Notes: generated from the letters alone by a model not told the origin. Numbered from the stretch's first letter, positions 44,527 through 53,485 are shown. The stretch is DNA of 64,000 nt from Fictibacillus solisalsi (GCF_900103485.1 NZ_FNHW01000001.1:1151418-1215417); one strand, 5' to 3'. Numbers and translations: made by a program.

Positions 44527-45825
44527 ATGAAGGAAAGTACAATCATGATGTATATGGATTCTCTGTGGGTGATGGTTGCAGCGGTCCTGGTAATTGGGAT
44601 GCAGGCGGGATTTGCGCTACTTGAAGCAGGATCCACACGCATGAAGAATTCAGGGCATGTTGCCGGAAAACAAATTTTGAGTTTTGCCCTTGCTACGATT
44701 GCTTTTTGGGCGGCGGGATTTGGAATCACATTCGGAGAGGGCAACAGTTTATTTGGAACTTCCGGGTGGATGCTTGAAGGAGACAGCAAAACATTCGATG
44801 CTTTATCCTGGGCCAATGTGCCGCTATCTCTTAAATTTTTGTTTCAATTGGCGTTTGTCGGTGTATCACTGGCCATTGCGTGGGGAGGATTTGCCGAGCG
44901 TGCGAAATTATCCGTTTATTTTATTTTCGGCATCGTCTTCACCGTTTTAATTTATCCGGTCATCGGTCACTGGGTTTGGGGCGGTGGATGGCTCGGAGAA
45001 ATGGGGATGCAGGATTTTGCCGGCTCAACGGTTGTCCATCTGCAAGGTGCAATTGCTGCTCTGGTAGCTACGCTTCTTCTTGGGCCGAGGATTGGTAAGT
45101 TCAATAAGGATCGTACACCGAACCTTATTCCTGGACATAACCAGGTCTATACGGTGCTTGGCGGGATTATTCTTTGGATTGGCTGGTTCGGATTTAACGC
45201 AGGAAGTACGATGGGTACGGCGGATGGATTTTTTGGCTATGTTGCTTTGACGACTAATCTGGCAGCGGCGGCTGGCGCAATCGGGGCAATCCTGACTTCC
45301 AAGTTCCTGACAGGGAAAGCGGATATTCCTGCAATGGTAAATGGTGTACTTGCCGCTTTGGTGGCAATTACTGCAGCGTGTGCTTTTGTGGAAGCCTGGG
45401 CAGCAATTGTGATCGGATTCTTTGCAGGGGCGTTTACCTTCTGGACATCGGTCTATTTTGAAAGAAAAGGGGTTGATGATCCAATTTATGCTTTTTCTGT
45501 TCATGGGATTGCCGGTATTATTGGGACAATTTCAACCGGGTTTTTTGCTTCACCTCGTCTTGTGGAACAGACAGGAGTAGGAAAAGCGGGACTTTTCTAT
45601 GGCGGAGGATTTGAACAATTGTTTGTTCAAACCATTGGTGTTATTGGCGCGGCAGTTTATGTCGGAGTTATTTCGTTCATTTTATTGTTTGCCATGAAGA
45701 AACTTGTCGGCCTTCGGGTAACTCCGGAGCAGGAGATTTCCGGACTGGATATCAGTGAACATGGTTCATATGGTTACCCTGAGCACCTTGATCCTTCACT
45801 TACCAGCGCAAAGAAAGCCAATTAG
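44527..45825 (+). CDS. amtB: Ammonium transporter
   Basis: 432 residues with 11 membrane segments, Amt/NrgA family. Pore histidines in GSTVVHLQGAI and YAFSVHGIAGI, and the gating FFGY and WIGWFGFNAGS segments, are present. It conducts ammonium inward under nitrogen limitation. Unlike Bacillus nrgAB, no GlnK/NrgB gene follows; instead a DUF294 protein starts 4 bases after the stop. GGGTGGAGATG precedes the ATG. A TnrA/GlnR-like box overlaps the promoter start. Confidence 0.94.
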   Translation: MKESTIMMYMDSLWVMVAAVLVIGMQAGFALLEAGSTRMKNSGHVAGKQILSFALATIAFWAAGFGITFGEGNSLFGTSGWMLEGDSKTFDALSWANVPLSLKFLFQLAFVGVSLAIAWGGFAERAKLSVYFIFGIVFTVLIYPVIGHWVWGGGWLGEMGMQDFAGSTVVHLQGAIAALVATLLLGPRIGKFNKDRTPNLIPGHNQVYTVLGGIILWIGWFGFNAGSTMGTADGFFGYVALTTNLAAAAGAIGAILTSKFLTGKADIPAMVNGVLAALVAITAACAFVEAWAAIVIGFFAGAFTFWTSVYFERKGVDDPIYAFSVHGIAGIIGTISTGFFASPRLVEQTGVGKAGLFYGGGFEQLFVQTIGVIGAAVYVGVISFILLFAMKKLVGLRVTPEQEISGLDISEHGSYGYPEHLDPSLTSAKKAN

Positions 45826-45829
45826 GTTC

Positions 45830-46939
45830 ATGTTGAATTTTTTTGATGAATCCAAAGGCAAACAGGTCGCCTTTAAGATTCATAGTGTAAAGGAGAAGGT
45901 ACAAAAAGCGGCTACACTGGAAGAATTGCGAAGGGTCCACGAGAAGTTCATCTCGTGGATTCAGGCGTTGCAGGATTCCCAGCATTCAATTGGGGAAATA
46001 TATGCTCATTTGAATGAAACGCACGATGTGATTGCGAGGAAGGCGGTTGCCTTTGCATACGAACGTGTTATTCAGGACATCGGAGAGCCTGAAGGGAATC
46101 TTTGTTTTTTTAGCATGGGATCAAGTGCAAGACAAGAACAGACGATCTGGACGGATCAGGATAATGGGTTGATCCATGATTTCAGAATGGATCAAGAGAA
46201 GGCTGAACGATTTGCAAGGGAATTCTCTGAAGCGTCCGTTCATTATCTTTCTGAGGCTGGCTATCCTTTATGCCCCGGGAATGTAATGGCATCCAATCCT
46301 CGTTGGAGACACAGTGAAAGCGAATGGAAAACACAGATGGCCGCCTACTGGAACAAGACGAGTGAGCATGATTTAAAATATTTGATGATGCTCTTGGACA
46401 CCAGGCCAATTTTCGGCAATCCCGGTCTACTGTATCAACTGAAATCTTGGTACCTTCATGAACTTCGGCAACATCCGAATGTAATCATGAAGATGTCCTC
46501 CCTTGCAGGATCTCATGATATACCGATTAACTTTGCGGGAATGATATTCACTGAACGGTGGGGGAAATTCGCCGGCCGTTTTGATGTAAAGCAAGGTGTG
46601 TTTGCTCCCTTTACAAATGCTGTTAAAGTTTTGGCTGCCATCAGCAATGTTGAAGAATCTTCAACACGGGCAAGATTGATTGTTTTAGAGGAACGGGGTG
46701 AGCTATCCCTGCTTCAACTGGAAGACTGTATTCTGGCCTATGACTTTCTTCTGGACCTGCGGCTCTGCCATTCAGTGAAAGCCAGGGAAAATGATGACAA
46801 GCTGGATTATCATATCCTGTTAAGCCGTTTGGGAACCAAGCGTGTTCATCAGTTGAAGGACACAATGCGCCTGGTAAAATGGCTGCAAAAAAAGACAAAA
46901 AAGAGAGGAATACAGTTTGAACAATCAACCGGGTTTTGA
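45830..46939 (+). CDS. DUF294 nucleotidyltransferase-like protein
   Basis: 369 residues. A helical N-terminus (1-80), a GlnD-like nucleotidyltransferase core with GSSARQEQTIWTDQDN (97-112; G-S and D-x-D positions kept), and a C-terminal substrate-binding domain of the DUF294 type. No CBS or ACT domain. Family members are presumed nucleotidyl or phosphate transferases; no activity is established. It has almost no ribosome site, starting four bases after amtB, so expression depends on coupling. The next gene overlaps it by 23 bases. Confidence 0.82.
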   Translation: MLNFFDESKGKQVAFKIHSVKEKVQKAATLEELRRVHEKFISWIQALQDSQHSIGEIYAHLNETHDVIARKAVAFAYERVIQDIGEPEGNLCFFSMGSSARQEQTIWTDQDNGLIHDFRMDQEKAERFAREFSEASVHYLSEAGYPLCPGNVMASNPRWRHSESEWKTQMAAYWNKTSEHDLKYLMMLLDTRPIFGNPGLLYQLKSWYLHELRQHPNVIMKMSSLAGSHDIPINFAGMIFTERWGKFAGRFDVKQGVFAPFTNAVKVLAAISNVEESSTRARLIVLEERGELSLLQLEDCILAYDFLLDLRLCHSVKARENDDKLDYHILLSRLGTKRVHQLKDTMRLVKWLQKKTKKRGIQFEQSTGF

Positions 46940-47654
46940 CGGAAATCTGAAGCAGTTCATGAACCGCCTGTTCAATCTGGGTCTGAAAAGAAGGGAAGTA
47001 CCGCCAGGAAGCCCCGGGTCCTTTCAGCATGAAGCATGGATCAGGAGAATGCTGAAGGAAAAAGCGTCGAAGCGCGCTGATCTTCAAACCCGGTTGGAAG
47101 ATGTCCTTTTTATTGTGCTGGATACAGAGACAACGGGTTTCCGGCCGGAGCACGGAGACCAGATCTTTTCTTTGGCAGCGGCCCGCATCCAAAATAGATC
47201 GGTTATTGATGAGTTTCGTAGTTTAATCAATCCCGGAACAGAGATTCCGAAAGAAATTAGTCTTCTTACTGGTATCGCCGAAAAAGATGTAAAAGAGGCA
47301 CCGGCATTGGATGAAAAAGCAGAAGAATTTCTGGACTTTTTATCCGGAGGCATTATCATTGGATATCATATTTCTCATGATTATGCGTTCTTGAACCATT
47401 ACTTGTGGAGAAGATATCGTTCATCCTTAAAACAGCCGGCCCTGGAGCTGGCTCTCCTGACGGAACGTCTCACCGGGGAGGGTCCTTTTCCGAGCCTGGA
47501 CAGTGCTGCCGATTATTTTAATATTCCCTGCCAGAACCGGCACAAGGCGGATGGTGATGTGAAAATTATGAGCAATTTGTGGTTGAGCCTGCAGCGGTTA
47601 TGTATTGAAAAGGGAATTGAGACACTGGAAGACTTGTATATTCATATCAAATAG
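46917..47654 (+). CDS. DEDDh 3'-5' exonuclease (DnaQ-like)
   Basis: 245 residues, TTG start, GAGAGGAATA upstream. A 60-residue basic N-terminal extension precedes a DnaQ/PolC-epsilon-like exonuclease: D69 and E71 (LDTETTGF), D in ISHDYAFLN, and H/D in NRHKADGDV. All four acidic ligands and the histidine are visible. Substrate unknown. It closes the amtB-DUF294-exonuclease operon; DUF294-exonuclease pairs are known elsewhere, often next to acetate symporters. Confidence 0.88.
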   Translation: MNNQPGFDGNLKQFMNRLFNLGLKRREVPPGSPGSFQHEAWIRRMLKEKASKRADLQTRLEDVLFIVLDTETTGFRPEHGDQIFSLAAARIQNRSVIDEFRSLINPGTEIPKEISLLTGIAEKDVKEAPALDEKAEEFLDFLSGGIIIGYHISHDYAFLNHYLWRRYRSSLKQPALELALLTERLTGEGPFPSLDSAADYFNIPCQNRHKADGDVKIMSNLWLSLQRLCIEKGIETLEDLYIHIK

Positions 47655-47656
47655 TA

Positions 47657-47687
47657 AAGCAGGAGCGGTTCGCCCCTGCTTTTTTAT
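47657..47687 (+). terminator. Terminator of the amtB operon
   Basis: AAGCAGG..CCTGCTT stem with inner GCG-GTT-CGC, then T6; may also serve the convergent gene. Confidence 0.75.
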
Positions 47688-48079
47688 TAATGACTTTTTG
47701 TGCTGCTGCATGAACTGCTGCTCGAGCTACTGCTTTCGCAACGTTCCTCGCTGCCAAATCCGGACCAGCAGGAGCAGCCAATAATGATTAACAAAATAAA
47801 GAGCACGATGACCAGGGTAAATCCGAAGCGTCCGCCATACCCGCCATACCCACCATCATAGCCGCCGTATCCGCCGCCATAACCATAATCATAACAAGGT
47901 GTTCCTCCGTATCCATAACCATCATAGCCGTGGCCGTAGACGGGTGCTGCGGGAGCCATTGGTATGTTAAGTGGCTTGTTTAACGGGATGTTGGCGGGTT
48001 TGTTTACAGGCATATTGACAGGGGCGTTCACCGGTTTATTTGTCGGTGCCATAGGTACATTTATTTTTTTGTTTTCCAT
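47687..48079 (-). CDS. YjcZ-like protein with Pro/Asn repeats and Ser/Cys tail
   Basis: 130 residues in four parts: N-terminal tandem N-K/M-P-V/L-N-type repeats (about 10-42), a Gly/Tyr-rich stretch with GGYGGYDGG (50-83), one membrane segment FTLVIVLFILLIII as in YjcZ/tiny-TM sporulation proteins, and a Cys/Ser-rich end (C100 onward). YjcZ proteins are short (30-60 residues); this one is more than twice as long. A sigma-K-like AC-N17-CATAGGCTG lies upstream. Spore or spore-coat role inferred only. Confidence 0.7.
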   Translation of the reverse strand: MENKKINVPMAPTNKPVNAPVNMPVNKPANIPLNKPLNIPMAPAAPVYGHGYDGYGYGGTPCYDYGYGGGYGGYDGGYGGYGGRFGFTLVIVLFILLIIIGCSCWSGFGSEERCESSSSSSSSCSSTKSH

Positions 48080-48183
48080 TATTGTCCCTCCGTTATTAAA
48101 TAATATAGGTATATATCACCCTACAGCCTATGTACGTTTGCCCTGGTCGGTAACGGGGACAAATGCGGATTTTTTTAAAAAAA

Positions 48184-48211
48184 TAAAAAAACGTTCCTTT
48201 TCGGAACGTTT
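48184..48211 (-). terminator. plsY terminator
   Basis: AACGTTCC/GGAACGTT stem (48190-48197 with 48203-48210) followed on the minus strand by T7; overlaps the plsY stop. Confidence 0.8.
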
Positions 48212-48788
48212 AAAGCCATGTGATCTTCGGCTCTGTTTTGGCTATGATTCTTACAATGTTGGTACGGTGACGATAAAGAAGAAACACCAGAAATGCCGTC
48301 ATTACCCCCGTTAGGAGCATGTCTTTTACGATCAGTCCGTAGACTACAGCGCCCAAGCAGGCGATGAGGGAAGAAAGAGAAACATACTTGCTCAGGTAAA
48401 GGACAACGAAAAATACAGCCACAAGGACGACAAACATAAGGGGAGCGTAAAACAATAAGATTCCTGCGGACGTGGCAACCGCTTTACCGCCACGAAACCT
48501 TGCAAAAATTGGATAGCAATGGCCGAGCACTGCCGGAATGCCGGCAACAAGGATATGAAGATCTGTGTGAAACAAAACGGGAAGACAAGCGGCAAGGGTT
48601 CCCTTGAGAATATCTGAAATGGTTACAATAAAGCCTGCTTTTTTTCCAAGGATACGGAAGGTATTCGTGCCTCCTAGATTTCCGCTTCCATGCTGTCTGA
48701 TGTCAATGCCGTAGCCCCACTTGCCTACAATGAGCGCAAAAGGAACCGATCCAATAACGTAAGATAATAATAGAATAAAAAATACCAT
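48210..48788 (-). CDS. plsY: Glycerol-3-phosphate acyltransferase PlsY
   Basis: 192 residues, like B. subtilis PlsY (193), with about five membrane segments. It acylates glycerol-3-phosphate from acyl-phosphate, the first step in phospholipid synthesis. The three conserved motifs are present: GSxPFA-type GSVPFALI, HGSGNLGGTNT, and GHCYPIFARFRGGKAVAT. ATG 48788 follows AAAGGTG; the GTG nine bases earlier lies within it. In B. subtilis parE/parC are near; here the MMPL exporter gene lies upstream. Confidence 0.95.
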   Translation of the reverse strand: MVFFILLLSYVIGSVPFALIVGKWGYGIDIRQHGSGNLGGTNTFRILGKKAGFIVTISDILKGTLAACLPVLFHTDLHILVAGIPAVLGHCYPIFARFRGGKAVATSAGILLFYAPLMFVVLVAVFFVVLYLSKYVSLSSLIACLGAVVYGLIVKDMLLTGVMTAFLVFLLYRHRTNIVRIIAKTEPKITWL

Positions 48789-48874
48789 ACGATTCACCTT
48801 TCGCTGATCTTTTCTCCTATTATATAATCATTGCGATGGTTTAGGATAGGAATTTTTTAAACAAGCAAATAGCA

Positions 48875-48904
48875 AAAACCACGGCCGTTACTGGGCGTGG
48901 TTTT
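48875..48904 (-). terminator. Terminator of the MMPL exporter gene
   Basis: AAAACCACG/CGTGGTTTT stem with a GC-rich inner part, overlapping the gene's stop codon region. Confidence 0.6.
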
Positions 48905-51059
48905 TTGCTGTAGTTTTCTTGAAGGGCAGCCACCAGTTCCATTTGCCCATCAGTTTCATTAAGGAAGGGACAAGAATCATTCTGACGAGAGTGGCGTCTA
49001 TGAAAATGGCCAGCGCAATGGCTATGCCGATTTGTTTTACTGGCATGACATCCGTTGTTACAAACGAACCGGTAATTACGATCATAATGGCAGCGGCAGA
49101 GGTAATGATTTTGGAGGTCGACGTTAAACCATCAAGTGTTGCCTTGTCGTTGTCGCCTGTGTTTTCATAGACTTCCTGTATTCGGGAAATGAGAAAAACT
49201 TCATAGTCCATGCTCAGCCCAAAGACGATACCGAACGTAAAGACGGGAATCATTAATCCAATACTGACGGGATCCATAAGATTTCCGCTTTGGAAGATCC
49301 ACACCAAAAGGCCAAAAGTTGCCGAAAGACTGAGAATGTTCATAGCAATTGCTTTTAATGGAATAAATAACGATTGAAAAGCAAGAAGAAGGATAACAAA
49401 GGTTGATAGCAATACGATCAAAAGCCCTTCAGGTGTTTTATCTAGAATTTCATCAAATATTTCTTGATTAAATTTGGTCGAACCGCCCAATGCGAGTTCT
49501 AAACCGTTTTTTTTACCTTCCCAATCTTTGACCCATTGTTTTGCCTTGTCGGACGTTACACCTACTGAAAGGTACGCCTGGATGACGGTTAGATTATCCT
49601 TTGTATAATGGTCAAGCACCGGCTGCAGACGGCGTTTTCCTTCCGTTGTTTTGATGAAAGATTGGAGTTGATCAGGAGGCATGCCACCGGCATGGGAGAA
49701 TAGGGAGTCCACCCGGTCGACCACCTTTTCTTTTTTCAGCCGTTCGACCAGCCGCTCCGTTCTGTTAAGATTATCACTGCTCGTTATATCTCCATCACTT
49801 TTTGCCACGATGGTGACAGGGTATAAATCTTTTCTGCCGAATGTGTCCTCGAATTTCTCGAACATGATCCTTGATTCGTAATCAGGAGGAAGAGACTCCG
49901 CCTCGGGAATCGATAATACTAAATGACGTACGGGCAATAAGAAAAGGATAAGAATGGCGATGGACGCGATCAGCATGATTCCTGGCCGTTTCATCACAAA
50001 TGAAGCAAAAGCTTTCCAGCCCGCTCGTTCGCGATTGCGTTTTAAAATCATTAGCGAGTTAATGCGTGGGCCGAAGACACTTAAGACGGCCGGGAGAAAC
50101 GTGAGCGCGTTGATGACCGAAATGATAACAACGACCATGCCTCCGAGGGCAACGGACCGAAAGATATCGATTCGGATGAGCAGCATGCCTGAAATCCCCA
50201 GAAACACACACAAGCCAGAGAACGCGATGGATCTGCCTGCTGTTTGTACTGACGTGATGACTGCTTTTTCGACTGGATTCTTCTCCAATTCCTCTCTGAA
50301 ACGGTTGACGAGCAGTAGCGCGAAATCAATTCCGAGTGCAAGGCCGATCATCGGAACGACATTTAATATGAAAATCGTTAAATTGAGTTCCGGACTTACC
50401 AGGAAAAGCACACCCATCGCACAGGCGACACTGATTAAACCAATAAGAATCGGCAGGCATGCTGCGACCAGGCCGCCAAACGCAAGCAGAAGAATGATCA
50501 GGGCTGCGGGAAGTCCTATCGCCTCGGCGCGTGCCAAATCTTTCTGGCTCGCTGTGTTCATGTCTTCGGCGATAACCGGACCGCCTGTGATTCCGATTTT
50601 GACATCCTTTGTGCTTGTCGTTCTGGAGCGGATCTGTTCGATCGATTTTTTTAGTTCCCCGAAATTCAGGTCAAAATTCACAGTCGCATATGAGGTGTTT
50701 CCTTTGATCATCTTTGCTGAAGTGTAAGGTGAGGTTATACTGACCGCATGATCCACATCTCTTAATTTTTTTAGCGTACGATCTACGGTGTTTTTGTACT
50801 CTGTATCTTGGGGTGAGAGGGTATCAGATTGAAAAAGCACCATAACCGATGATTTAGGCTGGTCAAAATCCTGCTGCATCATGTTTTCCACTTTTTTAAA
50901 TGAACCTTCCATCTCAAAACCGCTTCCGCTAAGGGATTCTGGAAGTTTCAATGCCAGTACACTAAATGTTGCGGCAAGCAAGATCCAAACCATAATGATC
51001 AGCTTCCGATATGTATAAACGAATTTTCCGATTCCCTGAAACAAACTCCACTTCTTCAT
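48888..51059 (-). CDS. ydfJ: MMPL/RND-family membrane exporter (YdfJ type)
   Basis: 723 residues with 12 predicted membrane segments arranged as two repeats (1+5, 1+5) with large extracellular loops after segments 1 and 7. GLALGIDFALLLVNR and the matching GLSMDYEVFLISR carry the membrane aspartates for proton coupling. Length and layout match B. subtilis YdfJ (724). Substrate unknown; relatives export lipids or antibiotics. TTAAGGAGG precedes ATG 51059. Confidence 0.88.
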   Translation of the reverse strand: MKKWSLFQGIGKFVYTYRKLIIMVWILLAATFSVLALKLPESLSGSGFEMEGSFKKVENMMQQDFDQPKSSVMVLFQSDTLSPQDTEYKNTVDRTLKKLRDVDHAVSITSPYTSAKMIKGNTSYATVNFDLNFGELKKSIEQIRSRTTSTKDVKIGITGGPVIAEDMNTASQKDLARAEAIGLPAALIILLLAFGGLVAACLPILIGLISVACAMGVLFLVSPELNLTIFILNVVPMIGLALGIDFALLLVNRFREELEKNPVEKAVITSVQTAGRSIAFSGLCVFLGISGMLLIRIDIFRSVALGGMVVVIISVINALTFLPAVLSVFGPRINSLMILKRNRERAGWKAFASFVMKRPGIMLIASIAILILFLLPVRHLVLSIPEAESLPPDYESRIMFEKFEDTFGRKDLYPVTIVAKSDGDITSSDNLNRTERLVERLKKEKVVDRVDSLFSHAGGMPPDQLQSFIKTTEGKRRLQPVLDHYTKDNLTVIQAYLSVGVTSDKAKQWVKDWEGKKNGLELALGGSTKFNQEIFDEILDKTPEGLLIVLLSTFVILLLAFQSLFIPLKAIAMNILSLSATFGLLVWIFQSGNLMDPVSIGLMIPVFTFGIVFGLSMDYEVFLISRIQEVYENTGDNDKATLDGLTSTSKIITSAAAIMIVITGSFVTTDVMPVKQIGIAIALAIFIDATLVRMILVPSLMKLMGKWNWWLPFKKTTAKNHAQ

Positions 51060-51157
51060 GAATTTCCTCCTTAAAAGCTGATGTCTGGGGTGAAGGATTG
51101 CTCTTTCGGCGAATGTGTGATAAAAGATTAAATAAAAAAGGTTCTGGTGAAACAACA

Positions 51158-51934
51158 ATGATTGTGACAACGGCAGGTAAATTTGATCAAAAATTGATCG
51201 AAAAAGCGGAAAAAATCAACGAGACGGTCGGGGGAACGTTTGTGTCGAGAAAAAATAAATCCATCTCTTCCTTACATACCCAATTTCAGGATCATCTATT
51301 AATGGTTGGTAAAGAAAAACTGACCTTGCATCCATATGGAGGATCAGAACCGCTATTTTTTCATCCGAATTCCTCCATGTTCCGGGTTAAGCAAATCGTA
51401 AGGGGAGAGCATGATCCTTTGCTCACAGCTGCAGGGCTGAAAAAAGGCATGACCATTCTTGATTGTACGGCCGGTCTGGCTTCTGATGCGATTGTATGCA
51501 GCCTGGCTGTCGGACCAGAGGGGAGAGTGACCGGATTGGAGAAAAACCAATACATCGCCTTTTTGGTGAAAAGCGGATTGATAACATGGGAAAGCGGGCT
51601 GAAGGAAATGGATGAAGCCATGCGCCGAATCACCATTCTGTACGAAGATCATTTGGACTATCTGAAGCAACAGTCCGACGAATCCTTCGATGTTGTTTAT
51701 TTTGATCCGATGTTTGAGGAATCCATACAATCTCCTGGTCTGGGCGGTCTGAAAAATATGGCGGAATATTCACCGCTCACAGCTGATATCATTGCGGAAG
51801 CAAAGAGGGTCGCAAAAGAACGGGTTGTATTGAAGGACCATTATAAAAGCAGCCGATTTAAACAATTTGGATTTACCGTAATAAAACGGCCTTCGTCCAA
51901 GTTCCATTATGCCACCATTGAACTAGGGGATTGA
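51158..51934 (+). CDS. ypiP: Class I SAM-dependent methyltransferase YpiP
   Basis: 258 residues. DCTAGLASDAIVCSLAVG motif I followed by the acidic strand VTGLEKN, and the FDVVYFDPMFEES catalytic segment DPMF resembles the RsmJ/YhiQ-type rRNA m2G methyltransferases. Substrate in Bacillus is not established. ATG 51158 has GGTGAAAC upstream. Divergent from the exporter gene; the next small gene follows 10 bases after. Confidence 0.85.
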   Translation: MIVTTAGKFDQKLIEKAEKINETVGGTFVSRKNKSISSLHTQFQDHLLMVGKEKLTLHPYGGSEPLFFHPNSSMFRVKQIVRGEHDPLLTAAGLKKGMTILDCTAGLASDAIVCSLAVGPEGRVTGLEKNQYIAFLVKSGLITWESGLKEMDEAMRRITILYEDHLDYLKQQSDESFDVVYFDPMFEESIQSPGLGGLKNMAEYSPLTADIIAEAKRVAKERVVLKDHYKSSRFKQFGFTVIKRPSSKFHYATIELGD

Positions 51935-51944
51935 GGAGAAGGCG

Positions 51945-52229
51945 ATGCTGACGGGGTTAATGCTGCTTATTCTTGCGGGTGCCGGGATTGTGGGATTTGT
52001 TAAAAAGCATATATTAAGGATAAAAGATCCTGATCTTAATCACTATTTGGCGGAATTAAAAAAACAGTCTTGGTATCAAGAGTTTGTGAACGATCCGCAA
52101 TCTTCCGGTCTGATTCAATCGTTTGAAAAAAACGGTCCGTTAAAAGATGTCCACTATGTACAGAAGCTTCTTGTGAACGATGGATTCAGAGATGGTTTTA
52201 TTGCATATATTAAAGAAAAAACCCGGTAA
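51945..52229 (+). CDS. Single-pass membrane protein, unrecognised
   Basis: 94 residues: N-terminal hydrophobic segment (3-19) followed by a soluble, charged domain likely on the cytoplasmic side (KKH after the membrane segment). GAGGAGAAGG precedes the ATG. It lies 10 bases after ypiP and is probably cotranscribed. No family recognised. Confidence 0.75.
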   Translation: MLTGLMLLILAGAGIVGFVKKHILRIKDPDLNHYLAELKKQSWYQEFVNDPQSSGLIQSFEKNGPLKDVHYVQKLLVNDGFRDGFIAYIKEKTR

Positions 52230-52260
52230 AGCAGTGTTGCTTGCCGGGTTTTTGTTTTTT
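52221..52260 (+). terminator. Terminator after ypiP operon
   Basis: ACCCGG (52221) and CCGGGT (52244) with inner AAGCA/TGCTT, followed by TTTTTGTTTTTT. The stop codon lies in the stem. Confidence 0.8.
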
Positions 52261-52534
52261 ATTTCGAAAGTACCTCAGTGTTCATGGCCCACTCGTTAAC
52301 CACGCAATCTCTGGCACCGGTTGCAACGTACGGATCCTTTTTGGCAAGTGAAGTCGCTTCTTCCAGATTGGCAGCCTTGTAAATTACAAGTCCACCAGTT
52401 CCGTCGGTGAATCTTCCATATGTAAAGATATTCCCTTTTTCTGCAAGGTTTTGTAGATAGCTGAGATGTTCCTCACGGTGAACCTTGCTTTTTTCTTCGT
52501 CTAATACAGGTAAACGGACAGCATAATAATTCAT
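52259..52534 (-). CDS. YciI-family protein
   Basis: 91 residues, YCII dimeric alpha/beta-barrel fold: VRLPVLDEEKS, HLSYLQNLAEKGNIF and DPYVATGARDCVVNEW. The family's His-Asp pair appears as REEHLSYL and a distal D. Function unknown; some relatives are small dehalogenases or ligand binders. ATG 52534 follows GGGAGGTAA; longer in-frame reading has no ribosome site. Confidence 0.85.
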   Translation of the reverse strand: MNYYAVRLPVLDEEKSKVHREEHLSYLQNLAEKGNIFTYGRFTDGTGGLVIYKAANLEEATSLAKKDPYVATGARDCVVNEWAMNTEVLSK

Positions 52535-52695
52535 TATTTTACCTCCCGGATGTGTAGTCTCTTTCATTATGAAGTCAAACCGCCAAAAAGAAAAGTCGTA
52601 TGCCCATTGAAAAATGTAAGAAAGTTTTTTGATCTGCATCCATAAGGTTAAATGAATACCAGTAAAAAAATAATCAGGATGCATGGGGGAGTATA

Positions 52696-53475
52696 ATGAG
52701 AACAAACAGAAGATATCCTGCATGGAGTTCGTTTGATTGCAGCATGAGTCGAGATGAAGGACATGAAAATAATTGGCCGACCTTTTTCCTGAAACGAAAC
52801 AGGAGGGGAGAGTTTACCGACAGTAAAGGGAACGTGGTCATTTGGGAGTTGAGGAATCCGGCTTCTGTTGATTTTAAAGGCAATGAGCTCGAACAAGTGC
52901 GTTCGTCCTTACGAAATTTGACTCCTGACAAGCGGCGGAAGATCAGCTTTTATGGTGAGCATCTAAAAGATTTTTGGTTTCGGGTAACTGAAAATCTGAT
53001 TTTTTCTTATGAATTATCACCTATGTTGTCTGCAAGAGTTAGGGCAGCTCTGGCTATGGGATTGTCGGATACCGCGGCTGCCGTTCACTATGTGAAAAAC
53101 ATGCATGATGTTCCACGCCCCCAACAGCTGGATGCCTCCCTTGAGCCGGTTCTTTCAGTCCGCTCTTCTCCTTCGTTTGTATGTGAGCAGGCCTCCGCTG
53201 CAGGCTGTGCCCATATGATCTTGTCCTACTTTTTCCCCCATGAGGACGGGAAGCTGAAATCGCTGGCTGAAGAGATCTCATGGACTATGTTTCTGGCAGG
53301 CATTCAATATAAAGCAGATGTTGAGGAAGGGATGAATTTGGGAAGACAGATGGGTGTCATGGTCGTTGGTTCTCTCCGCTATCAGCGAGTGGAAGGGGAC
53401 ATTCAAAAAAGCAAAAGAAGCAGTGACCTTACTGCTGGATTTCAACAAAAGAAAAGCGAAGTCATTCCAAGTTAA
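52696..53475 (+). CDS. PAP2/vanadium-haloperoxidase-fold protein lacking catalytic histidines
   Basis: 259 residues. The domain architecture follows PAP2/haloperoxidases: motif C1 KX6RP is intact (K134-P142), motif C2 (PSGH) reads VCEQ (162-165), and C3 has Q204 in place of His with D208 kept (AGIQYKAD); the SR pair is TM. Both the nucleophilic and the acid-base histidine are therefore missing, so hydrolase activity is unlikely. N-terminal 90 residues are polar, without signal peptide. GGGGGAG precedes the ATG. Confidence 0.75.
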   Translation: MRTNRRYPAWSSFDCSMSRDEGHENNWPTFFLKRNRRGEFTDSKGNVVIWELRNPASVDFKGNELEQVRSSLRNLTPDKRRKISFYGEHLKDFWFRVTENLIFSYELSPMLSARVRAALAMGLSDTAAAVHYVKNMHDVPRPQQLDASLEPVLSVRSSPSFVCEQASAAGCAHMILSYFFPHEDGKLKSLAEEISWTMFLAGIQYKADVEEGMNLGRQMGVMVVGSLRYQRVEGDIQKSKRSSDLTAGFQQKKSEVIPS

Positions 53476-53485
53476 ACATAAATGG

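Noticed and set aside
47757..48050. Gly/Tyr and Asn/Pro repeats as a DNA repeat array or CRISPR
   Set aside because: The repeats are codon-level and in frame within one gene; there are no spacers.
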